Of a stretch of DNA of 64,000 nucleotides, positions 43,913-53,214 are shown one piece after another. The stretch lies in assembly GCF_900107975.1 (NCBI RefSeq), contig NZ_FNVF01000012.1, positions 1 through 64,000 on the forward strand, in the 5' to 3' direction. How positions within the stretch are numbered: the first letter of the stretch is position 1; the number at the start of each line of letters is the position of its first letter. Below the pieces are notes generated by a model that saw nothing but the letters and a program-made list of their open reading frames with translations, was not told the DNA's origin and did no database searches. Made by a program: the position numbers and the translations under genes. Source of the stretch: Paenibacillus sp. UNC499MF (GTDB taxonomy: Bacteria; Bacillota; Bacilli; Paenibacillales; NBRC-103111).

Positions 43913-44746
43913 ATGAAGCTGTCTTTAAGCATGTGGAGCATGCATCGCACGACCCGCGAGAATCAGGGGAACGTCCTGGATTTTCTCGCTTTTTGTCGGA
44001 GGGAAGGCATCCGGCAGGTGGAACTTCTCGATGTTTTCTGGAAAGATAAAGAAGCCGAACTTCCGGCAGTGCTTAGCTTTATGAAAGAAAACGGAATCAC
44101 CTTGTCCAGCTATGCCGTCGGCAACGATTTCGTAAAAGGGACTCCCGGCGAAAGAGCCGAAGCTCTCCGGGTGGTGACGGACGGGATCGAAACGGCTGGA
44201 ATGCTCGGCGCGCCGGTTGTCCGCGTTTTCTCGGGGAATTTGTCGGACGCTTTTACGTTCGATTCCGCTCTCGACTGGATTGTATCCGGTCTCCGGGAAG
44301 CGGCCGCTTCGGCCGAAAAAGCCGGCATCACCCTATGCCTGGAAAATCACGGCAAGCTGGCCGGTAAAGGCGATCAGGTGCTGGAGATTTTAAAACGCGT
44401 CGATTCACCGGCCCTGAAATCGACCTTCGATACGGGAAACTTCCTGCTCGTGGACGAGCAGCCCCTCCATGCGCTGGATGTTCTGCTTCCTTACATCGGG
44501 CATGTGCATATTAAAGATTTTGCCGAGACGCCGGAAGGACGATATAAAGCGCTCAGCGGCAAAACGTATGAAGGCGTCTTCGCCGGAGAAGGAGACGTCC
44601 GGCTGGACTCGATCGTCACGAGGCTGAAGGAAGCGGGATATAGCGGTGCCTGTGTCCTTGAATACGAAGGAACCGGAGACGAAGCCGAAGGAATCCGTAA
44701 AAGCTATGAAAATTTCAACCAACTTGTCCAGACCAAAGGAGAATAA
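43913..44746 (+). CDS. Sugar phosphate isomerase/epimerase, TIM barrel
   Basis: A 277-residue xylose isomerase-like TIM barrel (AP2Ec family). Metal-binding residues are those expected: Glu in LCLENHGKLAG, Asp/His in STFDTGNFLL and IGHVHIKDFAE, and the final Glu in ACVLEYEGTGD. Members are inositol or keto-sugar isomerases/epimerases. The start is ATG 43913 with GGAGG about 10 bases upstream (a TTG directly before it is also in frame). It is followed after 4 bases by a FAD enzyme gene, so the two form an operon that probably degrades a sugar or polyol. Confidence 0.9.
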   Translation: MKLSLSMWSMHRTTRENQGNVLDFLAFCRREGIRQVELLDVFWKDKEAELPAVLSFMKENGITLSSYAVGNDFVKGTPGERAEALRVVTDGIETAGMLGAPVVRVFSGNLSDAFTFDSALDWIVSGLREAAASAEKAGITLCLENHGKLAGKGDQVLEILKRVDSPALKSTFDTGNFLLVDEQPLHALDVLLPYIGHVHIKDFAETPEGRYKALSGKTYEGVFAGEGDVRLDSIVTRLKEAGYSGACVLEYEGTGDEAEGIRKSYENFNQLVQTKGE

Positions 44747-44750
44747 TCCC

Positions 44751-46325
44751 ATGACCCCCATACAGCAGGCAGATGTCGTCATTATCGGAGGAGGAACGGG
44801 CGGGTTCGCCGCAGCGCTCGCAGCGGCCGAGTCGGGCAAAAGCGTCATCCTGACGGAAGAAACCGTATGGATCGGCGGGCAGCTCACCAGTCAGGCGGTA
44901 CCGCCCGACGAACACCCGTGGATCGAAAAATTCGGCTGCACCCGTACCTACCGCAAATTCCGTGATGGCGTCCGCAGCTATTACCGGGATAATTTCCCGA
45001 TGACACCCGAATCCAAAGCGATTACGGAGCTTAACCCGGGCAGCGGCTCCGTCAGCCGGTTATGCCATGAGCCCAGAACGGCGCTGGCCGTTCTCCAGCA
45101 GATGCTCGCTCCTTACGTTCACAGCGGACAAGTGACGATCCTGCTCCGACATATTCCTGTCCGCGCGGAAACGTATGGAGACGCAATCGCATCCGTGGAG
45201 GTGAAGAGCCTGGACAGCGGTATGCTGACCGTCCTCAAGGCTCCCTACTTCCTGGACGCAACGGAATGCGGTGATCTGCTGCCCCTTGCGGACGCCGAGT
45301 ATGTGACCGGCGCGGAATCTTACGCGGAAACCGGAGAGCCGAACGCGCCGGCCGGAGATCCGCTTCCCGGAGATATGCAGGGCTTTACGTACTGCTTCGC
45401 GGTGGATTATCTGGAAGGGGAGCATCACGTCATAGAGAAACCCGACATGTACGAATTCTGGAAAGCGTATAAAGCCGATTTCTGGCCGGACCGTCTGCTC
45501 AGCCTGACGGGTGTGAAACCGGCCACGAACGAGCCGGTCCGGTATGAGATCTTTCCGGGGACGGAGCATTTCTCCCTGTTCCGGTACCGGCAGATCGCGG
45601 ACAAGGAGCATTTCCGCGAAGGAACCTACCGCAGCAGCATATCGCTCGTCAACTGGCCGCAAAACGATTACTGGCTCGGTTCCATCATCGACGTCTCCGA
45701 GGAAGAGAAGCAGAAGCACCTGTACGAGGCCAAGCAATTGTCGCTCTCTCTCCTGTACTGGCTGCAGACGGAAGCGCCCCGCCCGGACGGCGGCACAGGC
45801 TACCCCGGCCTGCGTCTGCGCAAAGATGTCGTCGGCACGGAGGACGGCCTGGCGATGTATCCATACATCCGCGAATCCCGGCGGATCAAGGCACAGTTTA
45901 CCGTACTGGAGCAGCACGTCGCCACGGCCAGCAGACCCGACGGCCGTGCCGAAGCGTTCCCCGACAGCGTAGGAATCGGCTGCTACCGCATCGATCTTCA
46001 TCCGAGCACGGAGAACCGTCCGTATATCGACGTCTCCTCCCTGCCGTTTCAAATTCCGCTCGGCAGCCTCATCCCGGTACGCGTGCGCAACCTTCTGGCC
46101 GCCGCCAAGAACATCGGGGTCACGCATATCACGAACGGCTGCTACCGGCTTCATCCCGTCGAGTGGAATATCGGCGAAGCGGCCGGCCATTGCGCCGCTT
46201 ACTGCATCGACAACGGCATGACGCCAAGCGAACTGCGCGCCGATCCGGCCGAACTGGCCAAATTCCAGGCGCATCTGGTCAAAGCCGGCATCGAGCTGGA
46301 ATGGCCTGCCCTCAGGCCGGTCTAG
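44751..46325 (+). CDS. FAD-dependent oxidoreductase (FAD_oxidored family)
   Basis: A 524-residue flavoprotein of the FAD-dependent family often annotated as xanthan lyase-like: Rossmann motif DVVIIGGGTGGFAAALAAAESG at the N-terminus, then LTEETVWIGGQLTSQAVPPDEHPWIE, LDATECGDLLPLADAEYVTGAE and the C-terminal LLAAAKNIGVTHITNGCYRLHPVEWNIGEAAG. The family acts on sugars or sugar acids, in line with the isomerase gene 4 bases upstream. The start ATG 44751 has AAAGGAG 9 bases upstream; the longer frame that overlaps the isomerase is rejected. A terminator follows some 225 bases later. Confidence 0.88.
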   Translation: MTPIQQADVVIIGGGTGGFAAALAAAESGKSVILTEETVWIGGQLTSQAVPPDEHPWIEKFGCTRTYRKFRDGVRSYYRDNFPMTPESKAITELNPGSGSVSRLCHEPRTALAVLQQMLAPYVHSGQVTILLRHIPVRAETYGDAIASVEVKSLDSGMLTVLKAPYFLDATECGDLLPLADAEYVTGAESYAETGEPNAPAGDPLPGDMQGFTYCFAVDYLEGEHHVIEKPDMYEFWKAYKADFWPDRLLSLTGVKPATNEPVRYEIFPGTEHFSLFRYRQIADKEHFREGTYRSSISLVNWPQNDYWLGSIIDVSEEEKQKHLYEAKQLSLSLLYWLQTEAPRPDGGTGYPGLRLRKDVVGTEDGLAMYPYIRESRRIKAQFTVLEQHVATASRPDGRAEAFPDSVGIGCYRIDLHPSTENRPYIDVSSLPFQIPLGSLIPVRVRNLLAAAKNIGVTHITNGCYRLHPVEWNIGEAAGHCAAYCIDNGMTPSELRADPAELAKFQAHLVKAGIELEWPALRPV

Positions 46326-46658
46326 GCAGAGCCGGAGGCGGCCCCTCCGGTTCGCAGCCTTCTGCGCTGCGTGAGGCTTCCGGCGGCTGGTGCCAGGTGG
46401 TGACCACTGTCACGTGAGCCAGGCGGGCATGCATCGTTTTGCGCGATTACTTATCCATGCTTATCCTCGGATATTTGTCAGTTCGCCAATACCGCTTTTA
46501 TTCAATTGATTTCAACGATAATTAAACCGGCCAGTCCTAAGGCCGGACCAAAGCCTCCAGTTCTTTCTGGAGGCTTTTTCTTAAGAGAAAAAAAGCCCCT
46601 GAGCCCGCTAAGTTTTTGTTATAATCAGGAAATACGTTTTAATTCAGGAGGTTAACGA
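46326..46658. other. Intergenic region after the FAD enzyme gene
   Basis: The first 110 bases are GC-rich and hold no credible gene. Then come two hairpins: CCGGCC/GGCCGG at 46528-46546 and the terminator at 46549-46580. Confidence 0.5.
46549..46580 (+). terminator. Terminator of the isomerase-FAD enzyme operon
   Basis: AAAGCCTCCAG, a 6-base loop and CTGGAGGCTTT are followed by TTC. Confidence 0.85.
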
Positions 46659-46916
46659 ATGACCGGCTCTCTTTCGGATGATTTGTTCATCGGCTCGATG
46701 ATTTCCCTGTTGGTTTGGGGATGCACCAGCGGTATTTTTACGAGGTTTAATCTGACTGGCACGCAAGACGGACACATACAGCCTCCGGACGCCGAGGAGT
46801 ATTTCGCTCCAAAACGCGACAAAAAGCCTTTTTTTCACGCTTTCCGTTCTGTCTTTTTTATTTGCGCCGTGCTCGGTTTTGCCGCTTCCGTTCTCGTTTC
46901 TTATTTCCAACTTTAA
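46659..46916 (+). CDS. Small two-helix membrane protein of unknown function
   Basis: An 85-residue protein with two hydrophobic segments (FIGSMISLLVWGCTSGIF and SVFFICAVLGFAASVLVSYF) joined by a polar loop of about 40 residues. AGGAGG lies 9 bases before the ATG, which makes a real gene likely. No family is recognised and no operon partner is evident; the next gene starts 136 bases later with its own ribosome binding site. Confidence 0.7.
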   Translation: MTGSLSDDLFIGSMISLLVWGCTSGIFTRFNLTGTQDGHIQPPDAEEYFAPKRDKKPFFHAFRSVFFICAVLGFAASVLVSYFQL

Positions 46917-47051
46917 TCGTTAGCAGCCTGTTTGTTCCCTCATAGCTCTCTTTGAACGCTGATTACACCCCGGTCGAAAAGGGTAAGCTGGAAATTGGGA
47001 GTCCATCCGATGGGATCCTATATAATGAACGCCCGATACGGAGGTGCGACG

Positions 47052-48272
47052 ATGAGCCGCCGGAAACTGCAGGAAAGACTCAAAATGAAAAGCGTGGAGC
47101 CTCAGCACGGAGAACAGTTCAACCAGCTGCTCCGTTATGTGTTCCAGGTTACAAACCATGATTTGCAAACGTTCGGCTGGGAAGACCGGGAAATCGCCCA
47201 GGCGAAACTGCCGGTGCTGAAGCAGGCCGATGTTTTGGGCTGGTTTGACGAAGACAAACTGATTTCCCAGCTTGCCGTGTATCCGTTTCAAGTCAATATT
47301 TTTGGCCGGCTGTACGATATGGGCGGCTTGACCGGCGTCGGCACTTATCCCGAATATGCCAATATGGGGCTGATGAACCAGCTGATGCGGCAGGCTCTCA
47401 CTAACATGCGCGGACGCAGGCAGTCCATCTCCTATTTGTATCCGTATTCCATTCCTTATTACCGGCGCAAGGGCTGGGAAATTATTTCCGATAAAATTTC
47501 GTTTGAGGTCAAAGACACGCAGCTGCCGAAGCTGAAAACGGTCCCTGGCAACGTGGAACGGGTAACGATTGAACACCCTGATATCAAAAGCGTCTACCAG
47601 CGCTTCGCCCTGCAAAATCACGCCGCCATGCTGCGCAACAATTTGGCCTGGGAAGAATATTTACGCTGGGATCTCGATGACATGACCGTGGCCATTTATT
47701 ACGATGCCGATCACGAGCCGTCCGGATTTTTGCTGTACTGGATTGCGGGTGAAATTTTTCATATGAAGGAAATGGTTTTTCTTGACGAAGAAGCCCGGAC
47801 GGGCCTGTGGAATTTTATAAGCGCGCATTTCTCTATGGTCACCTATGTAAAAGGCCACACCTATAAGGACGAGCCGATGTCGTTCCTTCTGGAGGACGGG
47901 GATATCAAGGAAACGATCGCGCCTTATTTCATGGCCCGGATCGTGGATGTAAGCCAGTTTATCGAACAGTATCCGTTCCAGGCACAGGGCGAAGAATGCA
48001 AACTGACCTTCAATCTGCATGATCCGATGCTGGAATGGAATCAGGGAACGTTCACTTTGACCGTGGACAAAGAAGGACAAGGCCGGCTGGCCGACGGGGG
48101 CGGAGCACCTTCCGCATCCTTCGATATCCAGACTCTGACCACGATGCTGATGAGCTACAAGCGGCCTTCTTACCTGCAGCGGATACGCCGGTTTCATGCG
48201 GATAAAGAATCGGTTCAACTGCTGGAGAAGCTGATTACGAATGACCAGCCGTATTTCTCGGATTACTTCTAA
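47052..48272 (+). CDS. GNAT acetyltransferase, Eis-like
   Basis: A 406-residue protein with the double-GNAT plus sterol-carrier-like tail layout of the Eis family: N-terminal GNAT with GGLTGVGTYPEYANMGLMNQLMRQAL (acetyl-CoA loop), the tyrosine-rich LYPYSIPYYRRKGWEIISDKI, a second GNAT unit around HAAMLRNNLAWEEYLRWDLDD to GEIFHMKEMVFLDEEA, and a C-terminal SCP2-like domain (PMLEWNQGTFTLTV). Eis proteins acetylate amines on aminoglycosides or proteins; the substrate here is unknown. The start ATG 47052 has GGAGGTG upstream. Confidence 0.88.
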   Translation: MSRRKLQERLKMKSVEPQHGEQFNQLLRYVFQVTNHDLQTFGWEDREIAQAKLPVLKQADVLGWFDEDKLISQLAVYPFQVNIFGRLYDMGGLTGVGTYPEYANMGLMNQLMRQALTNMRGRRQSISYLYPYSIPYYRRKGWEIISDKISFEVKDTQLPKLKTVPGNVERVTIEHPDIKSVYQRFALQNHAAMLRNNLAWEEYLRWDLDDMTVAIYYDADHEPSGFLLYWIAGEIFHMKEMVFLDEEARTGLWNFISAHFSMVTYVKGHTYKDEPMSFLLEDGDIKETIAPYFMARIVDVSQFIEQYPFQAQGEECKLTFNLHDPMLEWNQGTFTLTVDKEGQGRLADGGGAPSASFDIQTLTTMLMSYKRPSYLQRIRRFHADKESVQLLEKLITNDQPYFSDYF

Positions 48273-48317
48273 GTCATTAGCCAGAAGACCGCTTCACGCC
48301 TCTTTAAAAAAACACGC

Positions 48318-48350
48318 AAAAAAAGCCGCTCCTTACCGGAGCGGTTTTTG
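48318..48350. terminator. Bidirectional terminator
   Basis: CCGCTCC, TTACC and GGAGCGG with A-run left and T-run right, between the Eis-like gene (+) and the Rieske oxidoreductase gene (-). Confidence 0.88.
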
Positions 48351-48363
48351 TGTATTCCGAGGT

Positions 48364-49911
48364 CTAATCGTCGAGCTCTACTTTAGACAGCGGCTTCAAA
48401 GCCGGACCCTCGATCACTTCGCCGGTATACGCGAAGCGGGAGCCGTGGCAGGGACAATCCCATGTCCGTTCGGATTCGTTCCAGTCGACCTCGCAGCCCA
48501 TATGCGTACAGGTCGTGTCGACCACGTGCAGGCTGCCTTCGCGGTCGCGGTAAGCGCCCGCTCTTTTTCCCCGGACCCGCACCACGGCCCCTTCATCCTC
48601 CCCGAGCTCGCCGGGTTCTTTCGAAGGGAATTCCAGCTTGCCGGTAATGAGTTCTTTGGCGACGTTCGCGTTTTGCGCGATAAAGGTTTTAACCGACGGT
48701 TTTGCATGAAACCGGGAGGGCGAGAACAAGTCCTTATAGGGACTCTCTTCCCCGAGAATGAGCTTCGCGTTCAACTGGGCGGCGGCAATGCCCGTGCTCA
48801 TCCCCCACTTCTTGTAGCCCGTGGCGACGTACAGATTCGGAACGTCATCCAGCTCCTGGCCGATATAGGGGATCGTGTCGAGCGTGTACAGGTCCTGAGC
48901 CGACCAGCGGTACGCGATTTCTTTTACCCCGAAGGTTTCCCTGGCGAATTTCTCAAGCGCCTCATAATATTGGAACGTGCAGATGCCTTGTCCCGTCTTG
49001 TGGCCCTCTCCGCCCACGATCACCATCGGCTCTCCGTTAATCAGCACGGATCTCAGGGAACGCTTAGGCTTGTCGGCACTCAGGTACATGCCGCCGGGAT
49101 AGCGCTTGTCCGTTTTGACGGCGAGTACGTAAGAACGCTCCGCATGTAGACGCGCAAAATACAGCCCATGCAGGTTGTTAAAAGGAAAATGGGAAGCGGC
49201 CACGACATGCGTGCTGCTGACGGTAAACCCTCCGCTTGTTTGGAGAACGGACGGACTTCCCGGCTCGTAGCCGGTTACGGTCGTATCCTCGTAAATCCGT
49301 CCCCCTTTCCGTACGATTTGTTCCGCCAGGTGCGTCAAAAAAGGGACGGGATTATACTGGGCCTGATCTTTCATCACGACCGCGCCTTTCGTCTCGAAAG
49401 GCAGGGCTGTTTTTTCCGCATAAGCTCCCGGGATTCCCAGTTTCTCGTATGCCTCGTATTCCTTGAACACTTTGTGCAGAGAGGATTCGTTCTCCGTGTA
49501 CACGATGGCGTCCTGTTCTTCAAACTGACACTGGATGTTCTCCGCCTTGACGAGATGACGGACGAACTGCAGAGCGTCCCGGTTCGCCTCATAATACAAT
49601 CGTGCGTTTTCTTCGCCGAAATCGGTCATATACTGATCGTAGATCAAATCGTGCTGGGCCGTAATCTTGGCGGTCGTATATCCGGTCGTCCCGTGTAAAA
49701 TGCGGCCCGCGTTCAGAACCGCGACCTTCAAGCCTTTCATGGCCAGCAGGTAGGCCGTCGTCAGGCCCGTTATCCCTGCGCCGACAATAGCGGCGTCCAC
49801 CCGGATATTTTCGTTCAGCCTGGAATAAGAGGGAATCTTCGCGGAAGCCAGCCAGTACGATTCCGGAAACTGGGGGAAAGCGGCGGATGATCTTGAGTTG
49901 GTTTCGTTCAC
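48364..49911 (-). CDS. FAD-dependent oxidoreductase with C-terminal Rieske domain
   Basis: A 515-residue fusion. Residues about 35-400 are a DAO-type flavoprotein (DAAIVGAGITGLTTAYLLAMKGLKVAVL, and TIPYIGQELDDVPNLYVATGYKKWGMSTG). The last 80 residues are a Rieske [2Fe-2S] domain with both ligand pairs, TCTHMGCEVDW (C, H) and WDCPCHGSRF (C, H). This is the widespread Bacillales/actinobacterial type in which the iron-sulfur domain relays electrons to or from the flavin; the substrate is unknown, with amino acids or glycine betaine-like amines as options. It is monocistronic. Confidence 0.92.
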   Translation of the reverse strand: MNETNSRSSAAFPQFPESYWLASAKIPSYSRLNENIRVDAAIVGAGITGLTTAYLLAMKGLKVAVLNAGRILHGTTGYTTAKITAQHDLIYDQYMTDFGEENARLYYEANRDALQFVRHLVKAENIQCQFEEQDAIVYTENESSLHKVFKEYEAYEKLGIPGAYAEKTALPFETKGAVVMKDQAQYNPVPFLTHLAEQIVRKGGRIYEDTTVTGYEPGSPSVLQTSGGFTVSSTHVVAASHFPFNNLHGLYFARLHAERSYVLAVKTDKRYPGGMYLSADKPKRSLRSVLINGEPMVIVGGEGHKTGQGICTFQYYEALEKFARETFGVKEIAYRWSAQDLYTLDTIPYIGQELDDVPNLYVATGYKKWGMSTGIAAAQLNAKLILGEESPYKDLFSPSRFHAKPSVKTFIAQNANVAKELITGKLEFPSKEPGELGEDEGAVVRVRGKRAGAYRDREGSLHVVDTTCTHMGCEVDWNESERTWDCPCHGSRFAYTGEVIEGPALKPLSKVELDD

Positions 49912-49984
49912 GTGGATTAGCTCCTTTTACCATTATTCTCCTAACTTCTCCAGAGCGGCCTCATTCTATTCGTTCCGTACCAAG

Positions 49985-50012
49985 TAAAAAAGCACCCGGA
50001 AGGGTGCTTTTA
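49985..50012 (-). terminator. Terminator of the YolD-like gene
   Basis: On the minus strand, AAGCACCC, TTCC and GGGTGCTT are followed by TTTT. Confidence 0.85.
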
Positions 50013-50020
50013 AGCGTAAA

Positions 50021-50263
50021 TCAGGCGTTATCCACCTGCATAATGTCCATAAAAGGAACTTTCGTCAGCTGTTCGCCGTCCTGAACGTGTACGAGTCTTG
50101 TCCGTGGATCCATGACCGTAATTCTGCCGTAGACCTGCTCTTCCCAGCCCCATACCGTAAGAAGAATCAAGGAATCCTCGTTCTTGGCTTCCACCAGACG
50201 GTTTCCCAGTTCTTCCAGCTCAAACTCATCCCGGGTCGGACGTTTTACTTTTGCCTTAGCCAT
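50021..50263 (-). CDS. YolD-like protein
   Basis: An 80-residue protein of the YolD-like family: the start RPTRDEFELEELGNRL, the middle SLILLTVWGWEEQVYGRIT and the end RLVHVQDGEQLTKVPFMDIMQVD are typical. YolD-type proteins often stand next to a Y-family DNA polymerase (UvrX/YqjW) and are part of SOS-linked mutagenesis; no polymerase gene is beside this one, so the role is open. GGAGGT lies before the ATG. Confidence 0.85.
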   Translation of the reverse strand: MAKAKVKRPTRDEFELEELGNRLVEAKNEDSLILLTVWGWEEQVYGRITVMDPRTRLVHVQDGEQLTKVPFMDIMQVDNA

Positions 50264-50380
50264 GATACCTCCTGAATGACGGTCTTACCTTTTGCCGTTT
50301 ATCCTCCTATCTTACCATGTTTACGGGTTTCTTCCAACGGTTTGGAAACTCACTTTCTTGCATTTCTTCTCTTCCCGCTT

Positions 50381-50418
50381 GAAAAAAACCTCTGCCCAGT
50401 ATATTGCCGGACAGAGGC
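50381..50418 (-). terminator. Terminator of metE
   Basis: On the minus strand, CCTCTGTCC and GGGCAGAGG, 11 bases apart, are followed by TTTTTTT. Confidence 0.85.
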
Positions 50419-50488
50419 TCGAATTTCGGAATGGCTTTGGGGGTTACGATGGTCGGACCTGGGACAGCCGAACCTTGGTTTAGACCGG

Positions 50489-52786
50489 TCAGCCTTGAGA
50501 AACCGCCATCGTTTCCCGGCTCTGTTTGGCGGCCGCCACCATGTTGCGCAAGGCGGCCACGGTTTCCTCGGCGCCTCTCGTTTTGAGTCCGCAGTCGGGA
50601 TTGATCCAGAACAGCTGCGGGTCGAGTACGCGCAGCGCCCGCTCGATCATGCTCGTCATTTCTTCGACGGAAGGAACTCTGGGACTGTGAATGTCATAGA
50701 CACCCAGACCGATTCCTTTCTCGTACGTGTTCTGCTCGAAGCTCTGAATCAGTTCCCCGTGGCTGCGGGAAGTTTCGATAGAGATGACATCGGCATCCAT
50801 ATCGCGGATAGATCCGATCATGTCGTGGAATTCGCAATAGCACATATGCGTATGAATTTGCGTCGTGGCCAGGACGTTCGCGGTCGTGCTGCGGAAGGCG
50901 TTGACCGCCCAGTCGAGATAAGCCTCGTGCTTCTCTTTCTTGAGAGGCAGGCCTTCGCGGACAGCGGGTTCGTCGATTTGAATCATTTCGATTCCCGCAT
51001 CTTCGAGAGCTTTCACTTCCTTCTCCAGAGCGAGGGCAATCTGATAGGCGACGATTTCTCTGGACAGGTCGTCCCGGACGAACGACCAGTTGAGAATCGT
51101 GACCGGTCCGGTCAGCATCCCTTTCACGGGACGCGTCGTGAGCGACTGGGCATAGACCGTTTCTTCGACGGTCATCGGCCGGGTAAAGGCCACATCGCCG
51201 TATATGACCGGCGGTTTTACGCAGCGCGATCCGTAGGACTGCACCCAGCCGCTGCGAGTGAAGGCGAAGCCGTCCAGCTTTTCGCCGAAAAATTCCACCA
51301 TGTCCGTCCGTTCGAATTCCCCGTGCACGAGGACGTCCAGGTCCAGCTCCTCCTGCAGCTTCATCCATTTCCCGATCTCGCTCCGGATAAACGCTTTGTA
51401 CTGCTCGTCCGTCCATTCCGCTTTTCTCCATTTGGACCGCGCCTGTCTTACTTCCGCTGTCTGCGGGAAGCTTCCGATTGTTGTCGTCGGAAGAAAAGGC
51501 AGCTTCCACTTCTCACGCTGCAAAGCCCGGCGCTCGCCGAAGCCCACACTTCGTGCCGCCGGTACTTTCTGAAGCTGCAGAGCGGCCGCCTGTACGGCTT
51601 TGTTGCCGCGGGCTTCGGAAGACCGCAGGGCGGCAAGCGCTTGTTCATTCCGCCGGAGCGCTTCCGTGGTTTCCGCCGTTTGGGACACCGCCGCTTTCGC
51701 CAGCAGGACGATCTCCTCCAGCTTCTCGTCGGCGAAGGCAAGAGCGTCTCTCAGCGCCGGTTCCAGCTTATCTTCGAGGACGGTGGACACCGGCACATGC
51801 AGAAGGCTGCACGACGTCTGGACAATCACCTGCTCCCGGGGGACGACGGCCAAAATATCTTGAAGCGTATCCAGCTTCTCCTTCAAATCGGAGCGCCAAA
51901 TATTCCGGCCGTCCACGATACCCGCTCCCAAAATTTTGCCGTCGGGAAATCCTTCGCTCTTCAGAAGCTTCAGCGTCTTTTCACCTCCGTGCACGAAATC
52001 AAGCCCGATCCCGCTTACGGGAAGCCGTACGGCCCTGCCGTAATGTTCGACGGTTTCGAAATAGGTCTGGAGCATAATGTTCAGTCCCGGAGCCGCCTCG
52101 GCCGAAGCTTTGTAGATCCGTTCGATTCGTTCCATATCACCGGCGCTTATGTTAGTCGACAGCACCGGTTCGTCGATCTGCACCCATTCGGCGCCTTCGC
52201 GCTCCAGCTCTCCCAGCACTTGGCCGTACAGCGGAAGCAGCCGGTCGATCCAGGCATCGGTTTCCGTATCCGCATAGCCTTTGGACAATTTCAGAAACGT
52301 AAACAGTCCGAGCAGCACGGGCTTTCCCTGGATTCCGAGCTTTTCCTTCGCTTCGCGATAAGCTTTAAGAGGCTTGTTCTCGACCAGCTCCGGCTCGGCC
52401 CCTTGAAGTTCCGGCACGATATAATGGTAGTTGGTGTTAAACCACTTCGTCATTTCGCACGCGGCCGCTCCCTCTTCGCCTCTCGCCATCGCGTAGTAGG
52501 TGCGCAAAGGCACTTCACCGCTCTCGTAAGTGAACCGGTCGGGCACAATGCCGAACATGACGGCCGTATCCAGCACATGGTCGTATCCCGTAAAATCGTT
52601 GACCGCGATAAGCTCAATGCCCTTCTCCCGCTGCTTGCGCAAATTTCCCAAACGGATTTCCGCCAGCTTGCCCGTCAGCTCTTCTTCGCCGATTTTACCG
52701 GCCCAGTAAGACTCCAGCGCCTTCTTCCATTCACGTCCCGCTCCGATCCTCGGGTATCCCAAACTGCTGCTTGTCAATGCGTTCAT
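50489..52786 (-). CDS. metE: Cobalamin-independent methionine synthase
   Basis: A 765-residue zinc enzyme that transfers the methyl group from 5-methyltetrahydropteroyl-triglutamate to homocysteine in the last step of methionine synthesis. Both barrels are present: the N-terminal one from SSLGYPRIGAGREWKKALE, and the catalytic one from LPTTTIGSFPQTAEVRQAR with zinc ligands in IHTHMCYCEF (His, Cys), a Glu in the following strands and the last Cys in WINPDCGLKTR. ATG 52786 has AGGAGG 9 bases upstream; the much longer in-frame extension crosses the riboswitch terminator and is not used. Expression is controlled by the cobalamin riboswitch upstream. Confidence 0.97.
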   Translation of the reverse strand: MNALTSSSLGYPRIGAGREWKKALESYWAGKIGEEELTGKLAEIRLGNLRKQREKGIELIAVNDFTGYDHVLDTAVMFGIVPDRFTYESGEVPLRTYYAMARGEEGAAACEMTKWFNTNYHYIVPELQGAEPELVENKPLKAYREAKEKLGIQGKPVLLGLFTFLKLSKGYADTETDAWIDRLLPLYGQVLGELEREGAEWVQIDEPVLSTNISAGDMERIERIYKASAEAAPGLNIMLQTYFETVEHYGRAVRLPVSGIGLDFVHGGEKTLKLLKSEGFPDGKILGAGIVDGRNIWRSDLKEKLDTLQDILAVVPREQVIVQTSCSLLHVPVSTVLEDKLEPALRDALAFADEKLEEIVLLAKAAVSQTAETTEALRRNEQALAALRSSEARGNKAVQAAALQLQKVPAARSVGFGERRALQREKWKLPFLPTTTIGSFPQTAEVRQARSKWRKAEWTDEQYKAFIRSEIGKWMKLQEELDLDVLVHGEFERTDMVEFFGEKLDGFAFTRSGWVQSYGSRCVKPPVIYGDVAFTRPMTVEETVYAQSLTTRPVKGMLTGPVTILNWSFVRDDLSREIVAYQIALALEKEVKALEDAGIEMIQIDEPAVREGLPLKKEKHEAYLDWAVNAFRSTTANVLATTQIHTHMCYCEFHDMIGSIRDMDADVISIETSRSHGELIQSFEQNTYEKGIGLGVYDIHSPRVPSVEEMTSMIERALRVLDPQLFWINPDCGLKTRGAEETVAALRNMVAAAKQSRETMAVSQG

Positions 52787-52865
52787 GATCTTGACCTCCT
52801 GATAGTCGCTTGAATTGGATGTTTGCATGAGTTCTCTGCTTCGTTGCTTTTTTTCCTGATAAAAT

Positions 52866-52913
52866 AAAAAAAGGACGTCATTATCCCCGAAGCAGACAAG
52901 GATAAAGACGCCC
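52866..52913 (-). terminator. Riboswitch-controlled terminator in the metE leader
   Basis: On the minus strand, GGGCGTCTTTATCC and GGGATAATGACGTCC form a stem with small bulges, followed by TTTTTTT. It lies between the B12 aptamer and metE and is the likely expression platform. Confidence 0.8.
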
Positions 52914-52974
52914 TCTGTTTGTATATACAGCGGCCCGTACTTTAACACCTCCCTATCTCCCGTAGGTAAAGCAG

Positions 52975-53160
52975 TGCTGTCAGAACAGGCAGGTCTCCTG
53001 GCTCCAGAATCATCATCTTCGGCTGCCTTCCCGGTCTAAAACCAGTGGCATGTTCGCCTTGACTCCTCTGTTACAGTGGCGGGACCGCGCCGGTTTTTCA
53101 CCGGACTTCCCTTTTAAGCTCCAGTTCCCCCGAGGGGCTGGGCACCTATTCCCAACATAT
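52975..53160 (-). ncRNA. Cobalamin (B12) riboswitch of metE
   Basis: Read on the minus strand, the leader has the conserved B12 aptamer blocks in order: AGGTGCCC near the 5' end, GGGAAGTCCGGTGAAAAACC, GCGGTCCCGCCACTGTAAC, GCCACTGG, GGGAAGGC, GATGATGATTCTGG and finally AGCCAGGAGACCTGCCTG (the B12 box). With the downstream terminator it should switch metE off when cobalamin is present, so that a B12-dependent methionine synthase can take over. Confidence 0.93.
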
Positions 53161-53214
53161 TCAATTGGTTAACTTAGAATTGACTATACACAACGCGGCA
53201 TATTTATGCAAGCT

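Noticed and set aside
45060-46274. 404-codon open frame opposite the FAD enzyme gene
   Set aside because: The + strand gene has motifs and a ribosome binding site; this frame has neither.
50276-52813. 845-codon open frame on the + strand opposite metE
   Set aside because: metE is complete and unmistakable on the minus strand. The opposite frame is a by-product of its codon use.
52787-52948. 54-codon N-terminal extension of MetE
   Set aside because: It would cross the leader terminator and has no start signal; AGGAGG and the family start point to 52786.
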